Source: Neofamilia massiliensis (lineage in GTDB: Bacteria; Bacillota; Clostridia; Tissierellales; Peptoniphilaceae). Taken from it: DNA of 64,000 nt. Under the pieces are notes generated by a model that saw only the letters and a list, made by a program, of their open reading frames with translations, made no database searches and had not been told where the DNA came from. The stretch covers positions 872,409 to 936,408 of the forward strand of contig NZ_CYUJ01000003.1 of NCBI RefSeq assembly GCF_001299475.1, read 5' to 3'. The translations under genes and the position numbers were made by a program. Shown here in pieces: positions 1 through 7,724 of the stretch. Every line of letters starts with the position of its first letter. Positions within the stretch are counted from its first letter, which is position 1.

Positions 1-1
1 A

Positions 2-1174
2 GACATCCAGTCTCAAGCAATATTAGACATGCAATTAAAACGTCTATCAGGACTCCAAAGAGAAAAGTTAGACGAAGAATATGCTAATTTAATAAAAGAA
101 ATAGCAAGGCTTAAAGAAATTTTAGCCAACCCTCATATAAGAGACTCTATAATAAAACAAGAACTTATAGAAATAAAAGAAAAATATGGAGACATGAGAA
201 GAACGGCAATAATGCCAGCAGCAGAAGAAATTGACATGGCTTCTATGATTCCAGAGGAAGATGTAGTAATAACCTTAACTAACAAGGGCTATATAAAGAG
301 GATGCCAGAAGGGGCCTACAAACCACAAAACAGAGGTGGCAAGGGTATTAGAGCCTTGACAACCAAGGACGAAGACTTTGTCTGCCAAATGTTTATAGTA
401 AACACCCATGACAACCTCCTATTCTTTACAAACTTTGGAAATGTCTTTAGACTAGTAGGCTACGAAATTCCAGAAGCAGGTAGGCAGGCTAGGGGCATGG
501 CCATAGTTAATCTCTTAGACCTAAGACCAGGAGAAGAAGTATCTACAGTTCTTGCAGTAGATGAATTTAATCCAGAAAAATACTTCACCATGGTTACTAA
601 AGAAGGATCAATAAAGAGAACTAGTGTAGAAGAATTTAAAAACATTAGGAGATCAGGACTTAGGGCAATAAACCTAAGAGAAGGCGACCAACTAATAGGA
701 GTAGAAATTACCAACGGTAAAAATGACCTTATCCTAACAACTAAAGATGGCAATGCCATAAGATTTAAAGAAGCTGACGTAAATCCAACAGGCAGAACAT
801 CAATGGGAGTTATAGGCATAAGACTTAATAAAGACGACCAAGTAGTTAATTTCTCAAGAATAGAAAAAGACAAGTATTTAATTTCTGTAGGGGAAAATGG
901 CTATGGAAAACTTACTGACCTTGATGAATTTAATGTCCAAAACCGTGGAGGCAAGGGAGTAATATCCTATAAGGTAACTGAAAAAACAGGCAAAGTTGTA
1001 GGATCCTTTGTAGTTGGCAAAGAAGACCAACTTATGATAATATCAGAAGATGGAACAGTAATTAGAATTGCTGCAGACCAAATCTCAATCCTAGGTAGAA
1101 ATACCCAAGGAGTAAGGCTGATTAATGTGAAAAACTCTAAGGTTGTTGCACTGGCAATATTTATAGGAGAATAA
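2..1174 (+). CDS. gyrA: DNA gyrase subunit A, C-terminal part (5'-truncated)
   Basis: The reading frame is open from base 2, so the gene is cut by the window edge and only about the last 390 residues are present. What remains is the end of the breakage-reunion domain and coiled coil, then the six-bladed C-terminal DNA-wrapping domain. Two QNRGGKG repeats are visible; the first (about residues 100-106 counted from the Met at 29) is the GyrA-box that separates GyrA from ParC. Gyrase introduces negative supercoils with GyrB. Known Firmicute gene order places gyrA near the origin of replication, so this end of the window may be near oriC (inference). The STAS gene follows after one base, suggesting co-transcription. 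Confidence 0.96.
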   Translation, partial: DIQSQAILDMQLKRLSGLQREKLDEEYANLIKEIARLKEILANPHIRDSIIKQELIEIKEKYGDMRRTAIMPAAEEIDMASMIPEEDVVITLTNKGYIKRMPEGAYKPQNRGGKGIRALTTKDEDFVCQMFIVNTHDNLLFFTNFGNVFRLVGYEIPEAGRQARGMAIVNLLDLRPGEEVSTVLAVDEFNPEKYFTMVTKEGSIKRTSVEEFKNIRRSGLRAINLREGDQLIGVEITNGKNDLILTTKDGNAIRFKEADVNPTGRTSMGVIGIRLNKDDQVVNFSRIEKDKYLISVGENGYGKLTDLDEFNVQNRGGKGVISYKVTEKTGKVVGSFVVGKEDQLMIISEDGTVIRIAADQISILGRNTQGVRLINVKNSKVVALAIFIGE

Positions 1175-1175
1175 A

Positions 1176-1499
1176 ATGGCATTTAGAAAAGAAATTGAAG
1201 AAAGAAAAGACAAGACAATAATAAAACTCTTTGGAGAACTAGATATTTATGTTTCTAGCGATTTTAAAGAAGAAGTTTTAGAAATATTAGAAAAAACTAA
1301 AGATCACTTATACTTGGACCTAAAAGAATTAGAATATATCGATTCAACAGGTCTAGGAGCTTTAATAGCCTTAGTAAAAGAAGCAGGCGAAATAGACAAA
1401 AAAGTCTATCTAAAAGATGTAAACGAGAGAATAAGAAAATTATTTAAAATTACAGCCCTAGAAGACATGTTTATATTTGTAGGTGGCATAGATGAATAG
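1176..1499 (+). CDS. STAS-domain anti-sigma factor antagonist (RsbV/SpoIIAA-like)
   Basis: A 107-residue single STAS domain. The segment EYIDSTGLGAL (about residues 57-67) carries the serine that is phosphorylated by the partner kinase in RsbV and SpoIIAA. In that family the unphosphorylated form captures the anti-sigma factor and releases the sigma factor. It starts one base after gyrA stops and overlaps the next gene by 8 bases, so gyrA, this gene, the anti-sigma-like gene and the sigma gene appear to be read together. Whether it is RsbV-like (stress) or SpoIIAA-like (development) cannot be told from sequence alone. Confidence 0.88.
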   Translation: MAFRKEIEERKDKTIIKLFGELDIYVSSDFKEEVLEILEKTKDHLYLDLKELEYIDSTGLGALIALVKEAGEIDKKVYLKDVNERIRKLFKITALEDMFIFVGGIDE

Positions 1500-1842
1500 A
1501 GAAGTATTTACCTTTAATATCCCAGCCCTAAGTGAAAATATAACCATAATAAGGCTGACAACATCAGCTATAGCCTCAAAGCTAGACTTTACCATAGACC
1601 AAATCGAAGATTTAAAACTTTGTGTAGCAGAACTTTGTAACCTTGGTCTATCAAAAGAAGACAACTTATTTAAAATCGAGTACAGCCTAGACAGAGAAGA
1701 AAATGCTATAGAAATAAAATTTCACAACTTAGAAATAGACGACCAGGCAGAAAATTTTGAAATATCAAAAATGATACTTCAAGCTCTAATAGAAGAAATA
1801 GAATTTGAAAAAGAATATATTAAGATAAAATTATTTGTCTAA
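1492..1842 (+). CDS. Anti-sigma factor, RsbW/SpoIIAB-like, degenerate
   Basis: A 116-residue protein sitting exactly where the RsbW/SpoIIAB kinase belongs, between the STAS antagonist and the sigma gene. The N-box region is recognisable as CVAELCNLGLS (about residues 43-53), keeping the Glu and Asn of the GHKL fold. The DxGxG-type G1 box and a clear G2 box are not visible, and the protein is shorter than typical RsbW (about 150-160 residues). I infer that it still binds the sigma factor but may have weak or no serine kinase activity. Start ATG overlaps the STAS gene, implying translational coupling. Confidence 0.7.
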   Translation: MNREVFTFNIPALSENITIIRLTTSAIASKLDFTIDQIEDLKLCVAELCNLGLSKEDNLFKIEYSLDREENAIEIKFHNLEIDDQAENFEISKMILQALIEEIEFEKEYIKIKLFV

Positions 1843-1853
1843 TAGGAGCCCTT

Positions 1854-2630
1854 ATGACAACTAAGAAAAATGACAAACAATTAGATAGAGAAGAGCAGAC
1901 CAGGCTTTTTAAAGAATACAAAGAGACCAAGGACAAGGCTATTAGGGACAAGCTTATAGAAGACAACCTCTATATAGCAGAAATACTTGCAAAAAAATAT
2001 GCCAACAAGGGCATAGACTATGACGATATTTTTCAAGTGGCGTCAATAGGACTAATTTATGCAGTAGATAGGTTTGATGTAGATAGAGGCTATCAGTTTT
2101 CATCCTTTGCAACGCCAACGATAATTGGAGAAATAAAAAGACACTTTAGAGACAAGGGCTGGACTATAAGAGTGCCTAGAAGGATTCAAGAACTATCTAA
2201 GAAGATCAACAACGCCAAAGTCGACTTAGCCCAAGAATTACAAAGATCTCCAACAGTAAAGGACATAGCAGAATATTTAGAATCAACTGAAGAAGAAATC
2301 CTTGAAGCCATGGAAGCCTCAAAGGTTTACTCGCCTCAGTCCTTGGACCTAACCTATGACGGTGGCGAAGATTCAGATATTTCCCTGGCAGATTTAATAG
2401 GCGAAGAAGACAAGTACTATGAAAAAATCGAAAACAACGATTTTATAGAAAAAGCCATGTCCATACTTTCAGAAACAGAAAAGAAAATTTTAATAGACAG
2501 GTATTTTAACAAAAAAACCCAGTCTGCCATAGCAGAAGAATTAAACATATCTCAAATGACAGTATCTAGGTTGGAAAAGAAGATCCTAGAGAAGATGAAA
2601 AATGAAATAGAGAGAATATTTGCAAACTAG
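1854..2630 (+). CDS. RNA polymerase sigma factor, SigB/SigF/SigG family
   Basis: A 258-residue sigma-70 family protein. Region 2 is clear (GIDYDDIFQVASIGLIYAVD and the following FSSFATPTIIGEIKRHFRD), region 3 lies around residues 105-160, and region 4 with its helix-turn-helix (KTQSAIAEELNISQMTVSR) is at the C terminus. This is the size and architecture of SigB/SigF/SigG. Partnered with the STAS and RsbW-like genes just upstream it makes a partner-switching module, likely controlling a general stress or envelope regulon (inference). A hairpin overlapping the stop codon may end the transcript. Confidence 0.93.
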   Translation: MTTKKNDKQLDREEQTRLFKEYKETKDKAIRDKLIEDNLYIAEILAKKYANKGIDYDDIFQVASIGLIYAVDRFDVDRGYQFSSFATPTIIGEIKRHFRDKGWTIRVPRRIQELSKKINNAKVDLAQELQRSPTVKDIAEYLESTEEEILEAMEASKVYSPQSLDLTYDGGEDSDISLADLIGEEDKYYEKIENNDFIEKAMSILSETEKKILIDRYFNKKTQSAIAEELNISQMTVSRLEKKILEKMKNEIERIFAN

Positions 2631-2651
2631 TCACCTTTATGGTGACTTTTT
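2629..2651 (+). terminator. Short hairpin terminator after the sigma gene
   Basis: AGTCACC pairs with GGTGACT around a TTTAT loop, followed by five T. The stem begins inside the stop codon of the sigma gene. It is short, so read-through into the next gene is plausible. Confidence 0.6.
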
Positions 2652-2665
2652 GACTTGGAGAGAAA

Positions 2666-3535
2666 ATGAAAAAGAAACAAGTTTATATAATTTTAATACT
2701 TCTTTTAATCCTTGGAAGCATATTTTTTTCTTTAGCAAAATTTGATTTGATACCCTTAGTCCACAATATATTTTTAATAGGAGGATTTTTTCTCCTAGCA
2801 GCCTTGACTTTATTTCTAGGCTATATTTTTGGAAAAATTAAAGTGAGAAAAAAGGCCACAAAAATTATAAAGATAATACTTTTGTGCCTCTATTATGGCC
2901 TAATAGGTCTAGGCCTATATTTTTATATAATCTTAGGAGTTTTTTCCTATAAGACTGGAGAAAAAGTTTCTTATAGGGACCAGACTTATTATATAATAGA
3001 CGAAAGCTTTTTTGATCCATATTATGTAATTTATAAAAAGACAGGGCCAGTAACAATGGAAAAAACTGGACCAAGCTATAATTTTATACCAGACCTAACT
3101 GAAGAAAATATAGAAAAATTAATATTGGGTACCTATGAATATAAAGAAGGGTCAACAAGTCATGAGGAAACTGTGGATAAGACCCAAGAAGAAATTACTC
3201 AAGAAGTAGAAGAAAGTGTCCAAGAAGCACAGACTAGGGAAGAAAAAGAAGCCCTATTTAATAGTTTAGACCCAGAAGACCTTATAAAAATCCCAGAATC
3301 ACCTTATGTCCTAGGCATAGTAGACAAGGCCCTAGGCTCATCTTATTTTTATTACTTTGGCAAGGAAGAAAATGGAAAAATCTCCTATATTTCAGAATTA
3401 AAAGGCTACCCTGCCTATAAGTCTGGAGAAATTAAAGAAGAGAAAATAGAAGTTAAATTTATAGACGTAAATGGAAAAACTTACACCTACCAATCAATAG
3501 ACGGTGGAAAAAACTTTGAAAAAATAGAAAAATAG
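2666..3535 (+). CDS. Membrane-anchored protein of unknown function
   Basis: 289 residues. The first 105 residues hold three hydrophobic segments (about 7-24, 34-56 and 68-93). The rest is hydrophilic, with a Glu-rich stretch around 165-200 that may be coiled, and a C-terminal region rich in Tyr and Lys with a likely small beta domain. No family recognised. It is preceded by the SD-like GGAGAG and followed after 8 bases by folA, whose SD (AGGAGG) overlaps its stop region, so the two are probably one transcript. A role at the envelope is the most that can be inferred. Confidence 0.75.
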   Translation: MKKKQVYIILILLLILGSIFFSLAKFDLIPLVHNIFLIGGFFLLAALTLFLGYIFGKIKVRKKATKIIKIILLCLYYGLIGLGLYFYIILGVFSYKTGEKVSYRDQTYYIIDESFFDPYYVIYKKTGPVTMEKTGPSYNFIPDLTEENIEKLILGTYEYKEGSTSHEETVDKTQEEITQEVEESVQEAQTREEKEALFNSLDPEDLIKIPESPYVLGIVDKALGSSYFYYFGKEENGKISYISELKGYPAYKSGEIKEEKIEVKFIDVNGKTYTYQSIDGGKNFEKIEK

Positions 3536-3543
3536 GAGGACAA

Positions 3544-4047
3544 ATGAGAGACCTAGAATTAATCTTTATAGTAGACGAAAACTGGAACATAGGCCTAAAT
3601 GGAGATATGCTCTATAAGACGAAAGTAGACCTAGACCACTTTAGAAATACAACTGAAGGCCAGGTCCTTTTAATGGGCAGAAAAACCCTAGAAGCCCTAC
3701 CAGGAGGCAGGGGCCTAAAAAACAGGATAAACATAGTCCTATCTAGAGACGAAAACTACCAGGCAGAAAATATAGTCCTAGTAAACTCCCTAGACCAAAT
3801 GGAAAGAGAAATAGAAAAATACCCAGACAAGAAAATATTTTTAATAGGTGGAGAAAACCTAGTCAAGCAACTTTTTGACTCCTGCACCTATGCCTATATA
3901 ACAAAAATCAACCACAAGTTTAAAAACTTCGACAGCTCAATTCCAAACTTAGATGACTTAGATAACTGGAAAATAGTAAAAAAACAAGGGCCAGTAGACG
4001 ATAAAACCCACTTGCTAACATTTTTAGAGTATAAAAAAATAAAATAA
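3544..4047 (+). CDS. folA: Dihydrofolate reductase
   Basis: 167 residues, the normal length. It reduces dihydrofolate to tetrahydrofolate with NADPH. The pattern NIGLNG (15-20), the catalytic acid D29 in VDLDHF, F33, T37, MGRKT (44-48) and the late IGGENL motif match the family. Unusually the near-invariant PW before the catalytic loop reads LY (L23-Y24) and the following Pro is Lys, which changes the substrate/antifolate pocket. No thymidylate synthase is adjacent. It ends at a strong terminator. Antifolate sensitivity cannot be predicted from this alone. Confidence 0.9.
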   Translation: MRDLELIFIVDENWNIGLNGDMLYKTKVDLDHFRNTTEGQVLLMGRKTLEALPGGRGLKNRINIVLSRDENYQAENIVLVNSLDQMEREIEKYPDKKIFLIGGENLVKQLFDSCTYAYITKINHKFKNFDSSIPNLDDLDNWKIVKKQGPVDDKTHLLTFLEYKKIK

Positions 4048-4061
4048 GAGAAATTTGAAAA

Positions 4062-4098
4062 GTGCTAATAGAAGAATAATCTATCAGCACTTTTTCTT
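4062..4098 (+). terminator. Terminator after folA, usable from both sides
   Basis: GTGCTAATAG and CTATCAGCAC form a stem with one G-U pair, followed by a T-rich tract. It lies between convergent genes; on the minus strand an A-rich tract preceding it also gives a T-run. Confidence 0.85.
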
Positions 4099-4485
4099 TT
4101 AAAGATTTCCCAGTGAGTGGACTTTTTCTAGCTGGGTATTTGTAATATTTTTATTTGAAATTTTTTCTATATTTATAGTCTTATTATCCTTGGGAAAATA
4201 AAGAACATAGGCCTTGTTGTCAACAATAAATAAGACATCTTGGCCGTCAAGATTAAAGAAGTAATGGTCCCTATAGATCTTCTCATAAACCGTTTCCACA
4301 TATTCCCTTCCATTATCAACATACAAGACCCCATCTTTTTCAAAATTAAAATTCAGAGAATTCTCATAGCTGTAGTAGCCGATAATATTTTTGTCATAGG
4401 ACTTTTCAGTAAAAACATTTGCAATAAAAATTACATTTACAAAAATGGAAAGGACAAGTAACAAATAAAGCATCTTTTTCTTCAT
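4099..4485 (-). CDS. Small secreted or membrane-anchored protein, unknown
   Basis: 128 residues starting MKKKM, with one long hydrophobic segment (about 5-24) acting as signal peptide or anchor and a polar remainder rich in Tyr, Asp and Asn. No family recognised. SD AAGGAG lies just upstream of the ATG. It is transcribed with the membrane gene beginning at 4901 (26-base gap). Its stop abuts the convergent terminator of folA. Confidence 0.7.
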   Translation of the reverse strand: MKKKMLYLLLVLSIFVNVIFIANVFTEKSYDKNIIGYYSYENSLNFNFEKDGVLYVDNGREYVETVYEKIYRDHYFFNLDGQDVLFIVDNKAYVLYFPKDNKTINIEKISNKNITNTQLEKVHSLGNL

Positions 4486-4511
4486 AATAAACTCCTTTTA
4501 GATATTTAATC

Positions 4512-4901
4512 CTAAGCTTTTAAAATTATTATAAGGACTATAAGTCCAAAAAGGCCAGCGGAAAAATTTGCAAAGGCTGTGGATTTATTATTTTCTTTAT
4601 AGGTCAAGGCTCCTTTAATAAATCCATTAGCACTTATAAAGATAAGGGTAAAAATGGATAGGTCAAAGGTCTTAGCAAGTATTATATATAAAAGCAAGAT
4701 TATAGTTAGACCTATGTAGCCATAGCCTCCAATATTTTCTTTTATCTTTAGATAATCTAAGCCTCTAGAGAAGAAAAATCCACATAAGCCTAGGCCATAA
4801 GCAAGGCTAACAATATAATTTTTACTTATTATCCAGATTATTAACATGGCTAGGGCCAGGATAAAAAGGTATTTTTGAATTTTACTCATTTTATTAATCA
4901 T
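4512..4901 (-). CDS. Small integral membrane protein, unknown
   Basis: 129 residues with four to five hydrophobic segments (about 8-40, 56-74, 80-95, 110-128). I chose the ATG at 4901 because a good SD (GGAGGA, 4905-4910) precedes it; the longer reading frame to 5021 has no ribosome site and an improbable N terminus. No family recognised. First gene of a two-gene minus-strand unit with the 4099-4485 gene. Confidence 0.7.
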   Translation of the reverse strand: MINKMSKIQKYLFILALAMLIIWIISKNYIVSLAYGLGLCGFFFSRGLDYLKIKENIGGYGYIGLTIILLLYIILAKTFDLSIFTLIFISANGFIKGALTYKENNKSTAFANFSAGLFGLIVLIIILKA

Positions 4902-5056
4902 AAGGTCCTCCGCAAAAGTATATATTTCTAATTGTCCTATACCCGACAAGCTTATTCTTAAATAAAAAGGCCAATAATAAATAATCAAAGTAGGGGAAAA
5001 ATAATTTTTTAGAATAACCATACTTAATTTAGTAAAAAAATTAAAAATCCCCTAAA

Positions 5057-5085
5057 ATGCTAATAGACAGCTATTGGCATTTTTA
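5057..5085 (+). terminator. Terminator-like hairpin between divergent genes
   Basis: AATGCTAATAG and CTATTGGCATT pair around ACAG and are followed by T's. It is odd here because both flanking genes point away from it. Its core resembles the folA terminator at 4062-4090. The 407-base gap 4902-5308 otherwise holds the nox promoter and leader; nothing else was seen in it. Confidence 0.5.
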
Positions 5086-5172
5086 TTTGGAAAGTTATGA
5101 CCTAGTCTTAAAAAACAACTTTAACTTTTGAAAGTTCTTCTTTATATTTTTTCACAAATTATACTATACTAC

Positions 5173-5201
5173 TTGCATAAACTTAACTAGTGGAGTATAA
5201 T
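5173..5201 (+). promoter_or_regulatory. Likely sigma-A promoter of nox
   Basis: TTGCAT (5173-5178), 17-base spacer, perfect TATAAT (5196-5201). It predicts a leader of about 100 bases before the nox start. Confidence 0.7.
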
Positions 5202-5308
5202 TTAAATCGGAGTACACAAGATTAATGAAGATTAAAAATTTTTATTTTTTAAAAAGCCAATATTGGCAAATTTTTAATTAAACAAACAAATTTACAAGGA
5301 GGAAAAAA

Positions 5309-6655
5309 ATGACAAAAATTATTGTAATTGGAGCAAACCACGCAGGTACTGCTGCATCTAACACACTACTTGACAACATTAAGGATGTTGATTTAACTAT
5401 TTATGACAGAAACAACAACATATCCTTTTTAGGTTGTGGAATGGCCCTTTGGATTGGGGAACAAATTTCTACATCTGATGGTCTATTTTACTGCAGCAAG
5501 GACGTTTTTGAAGAGAAAGGCGCCAAGGTTCACATGGAATCTGAAGTTCTTTCTATAGATGAAGACAAAAAAACTGTAAAAGTAAGACTTGCTGACGGAT
5601 CAGAAATCGAAGATACTTATGACAAACTTATACTTGCAACTGGATCTAGACCTAGATCAAATAACATACCTGGAGAAGACCTTGAAAACATAGAAGTTGC
5701 AAAATTATTCCAAGACGCGAAAAAAGTTAAGGAAATCGGCCTAAGAGATGAAATTAAAAATGTTGTAGTTGTTGGCTCTGGCTATATTGGAGTTGAGCTA
5801 GCAGAAGCCTTCCAAAGAATTGGAAAAAACACAACTTTAGTTACAAGATCTGAAAAAATTCTTCACAACTACTATGACGAAGACTTTTCAAAACCACTAC
5901 AAGATGCCATGGTAGAAAACGGCATTAAAATTGTTTTAGGCGAAAATGTAAAAGAATACAAGGGCGAAAATGGAAAAGTTACTGCTGTAAAAACAGACAA
6001 GGGAGAGTATCCAGCTGACCTTGTAATTAATTCTATTGGCTTTGTTCCTAATGTATTCTTGGGAGAAAGTTTAAAGAAACACGACAAAACTGGCGCCTAC
6101 CTTGTAGACAAACACTTCAGAACATCAAATCCAGATATTTATGCCATTGGCGATTGTGCAACAATTTATTACAAACCAACTGACTCTCAAGAATATGTAG
6201 CCCTAGCAACTAACGCAGTTCGTTCAGGTATTGTAGCTGCTTTAAACGCTGGCGGACTTGACTTAGAAACTCCAGGAGTTCAAGGTTCATCAGGTATGCA
6301 AATATACGGCCACAAAATTGTAATGACTGGTATGTCTCTAGACATGGCAGCCAAATACGGCATAGACGTAGAATACACAGACTTTGAAGACCTACAAAAA
6401 CCTGCCTTTATGGAAAATGTAGAAAACGCCAAAGTTAAGGTTAGAATTGTCTACAGAAAAGATGACAGGAGAATTATTGGTGCCCAACTTGGATCAACTT
6501 ATGACGTTTCAATGGGTATCCACATGTTTTCTTTAGCCATCCAAAAAGACGTAACAATAGATGAGCTAGCTTTAACAGATATATTCTTTATGCCTCACTT
6601 TAACCAACCATATAACTATATAACTATGGCAGCAGTTTCAGCTGTTTTAGGATAA
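5309..6655 (+). CDS. nox: Water-forming NADH oxidase (CoA-disulfide reductase family)
   Basis: 448 residues with an N-terminal FAD motif (VIGANHAGTAA, residues 6-16) and the redox cysteine C43 in SFLGCGMALWIG, which is the signature of streptococcal-type Nox that reduces O2 to water with NADH. A second Rossmann motif VVVGSGYIGVELAEA (about 153-167) binds NAD(H), and a pyridine-nucleotide dimerisation domain follows. In an anaerobe this scavenges oxygen and regenerates NAD+. Strong SD (AAGGAGG) and its own promoter and terminator make it a single-gene unit. CoA-disulfide reductase is the alternative within the same family. Confidence 0.92.
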   Translation: MTKIIVIGANHAGTAASNTLLDNIKDVDLTIYDRNNNISFLGCGMALWIGEQISTSDGLFYCSKDVFEEKGAKVHMESEVLSIDEDKKTVKVRLADGSEIEDTYDKLILATGSRPRSNNIPGEDLENIEVAKLFQDAKKVKEIGLRDEIKNVVVVGSGYIGVELAEAFQRIGKNTTLVTRSEKILHNYYDEDFSKPLQDAMVENGIKIVLGENVKEYKGENGKVTAVKTDKGEYPADLVINSIGFVPNVFLGESLKKHDKTGAYLVDKHFRTSNPDIYAIGDCATIYYKPTDSQEYVALATNAVRSGIVAALNAGGLDLETPGVQGSSGMQIYGHKIVMTGMSLDMAAKYGIDVEYTDFEDLQKPAFMENVENAKVKVRIVYRKDDRRIIGAQLGSTYDVSMGIHMFSLAIQKDVTIDELALTDIFFMPHFNQPYNYITMAAVSAVLG

Positions 6656-6665
6656 TTTAAGCAAA

Positions 6666-6697
6666 GAAAAAAGGGACCTAAGCTAGTCCCTTTTTTC
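6666..6697 (+). terminator. Terminator after nox, bidirectional
   Basis: A-run, GGGAC, 8-base loop region, GTCCC, six T. It serves nox and the convergent SDR gene. Confidence 0.9.
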
Positions 6698-6729
6698 ATA
6701 AATATTTTCAAATTCTCAGTTTTTAATTT

Positions 6730-7542
6730 TTAGGCTCTAGCCATTAACTCTGCTAGTTTTAAATGTAGGCCACCATCTACAAGTAGGTCAGTACCAGTTA
6801 TAAAGTAAGCATCATCTGAGGCTAAGAATTTTACAGCCTTGGCTATATCTTCTGGTTCTCCAAGTCTCTTTATTGGAGTAACAGTTTCCATGGCCTTCAT
6901 CTTTTCAGCATGTTCTTCAGCTGCCTTTCTAGCCATTGGAGTCATAATAATTCCAGGAGAAATAGAAACTATTCTAGCTCCAACTTCCCCAAAGTCAGAT
7001 GCATACTTTCTAACCATTAGTTGAACAGCCTTTTTAGAAAAATTATAGGCAAGATCTGATTTGTCTTCAACAATTTCAACTAACTTGTCTATGGCGCCTT
7101 CAGCATCAGGTTCAACTAAAAGGCCGTCATAGGCTGGGTTGTCTAAAACAGTGTGGCCCATCATAGAAGAAATTAAAATTAAAACTCCTCCTGGAGAAAT
7201 ATTTTTCTTGGCTGACTCAATTAGGTGGAGGGTTCCAAGTAAGTCTATTTCAAAAGTCTTTTTAGCAGAAGCGCCGACACCAGAAACGCCAGCTGAGTTT
7301 AAAACAGTTTTAATATCTCCCAGGCTCTTTCCATAGGCGAAAAGTTCATCAACACTTGCTTGGTCAGAAATGTCAGAAGTCTTGTATAAAGCATCTACGC
7401 CTAGACCCTTTAATTCTTCACAAGCAGATACAAGTTTTGCTTCAGTCCTACCAGTAATTAAAACCTTGCCGTCTTTAAATCTCTTGGCACACTCAAGGCC
7501 AATTCCACTAGAACCGCCAGTTATAATGTGAACATTAGTCAT
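6730..7542 (-). CDS. Short-chain dehydrogenase/reductase
   Basis: 270 residues from the ATG at 7542, which has SD GGAGG at a good distance; the upstream ATG lacks one. TGGSSGIG near the N terminus binds NAD(P). The active site Ser lies in ISSMMG and the catalytic Tyr/Lys in YNFSK. A stretch of about 25 residues between Ser and Tyr is longer than usual, resembling the hydroxysteroid-dehydrogenase-like branch that also has extra residues there. Substrate unknown. Stands alone, ending at the shared nox terminator. A second SDR (49009-49776) is of a different subgroup. Confidence 0.85.
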   Translation of the reverse strand: MTNVHIITGGSSGIGLECAKRFKDGKVLITGRTEAKLVSACEELKGLGVDALYKTSDISDQASVDELFAYGKSLGDIKTVLNSAGVSGVGASAKKTFEIDLLGTLHLIESAKKNISPGGVLILISSMMGHTVLDNPAYDGLLVEPDAEGAIDKLVEIVEDKSDLAYNFSKKAVQLMVRKYASDFGEVGARIVSISPGIIMTPMARKAAEEHAEKMKAMETVTPIKRLGEPEDIAKAVKFLASDDAYFITGTDLLVDGGLHLKLAELMARA

Positions 7543-7724
7543 AATTTTTACCTCCAATTAAATTTTTTCTCATTTATTTAGTATTACTATACCCAAATAG
7601 TAAATAAAAAACTCTGGAAGATAAAATACAAACAAAAAATGAAGAAAATTAAAGAAAATAACATATAAAAAAGGAATTTTAGGGTAAAGAATAAATATGA
7701 AAAAAAATATTTTAGGAGGACAAA

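Noticed and set aside
460-1182. Minus-strand open frames across gyrA
   Set aside because: Shadows of gyrA with no ribosome sites or recognisable domains.
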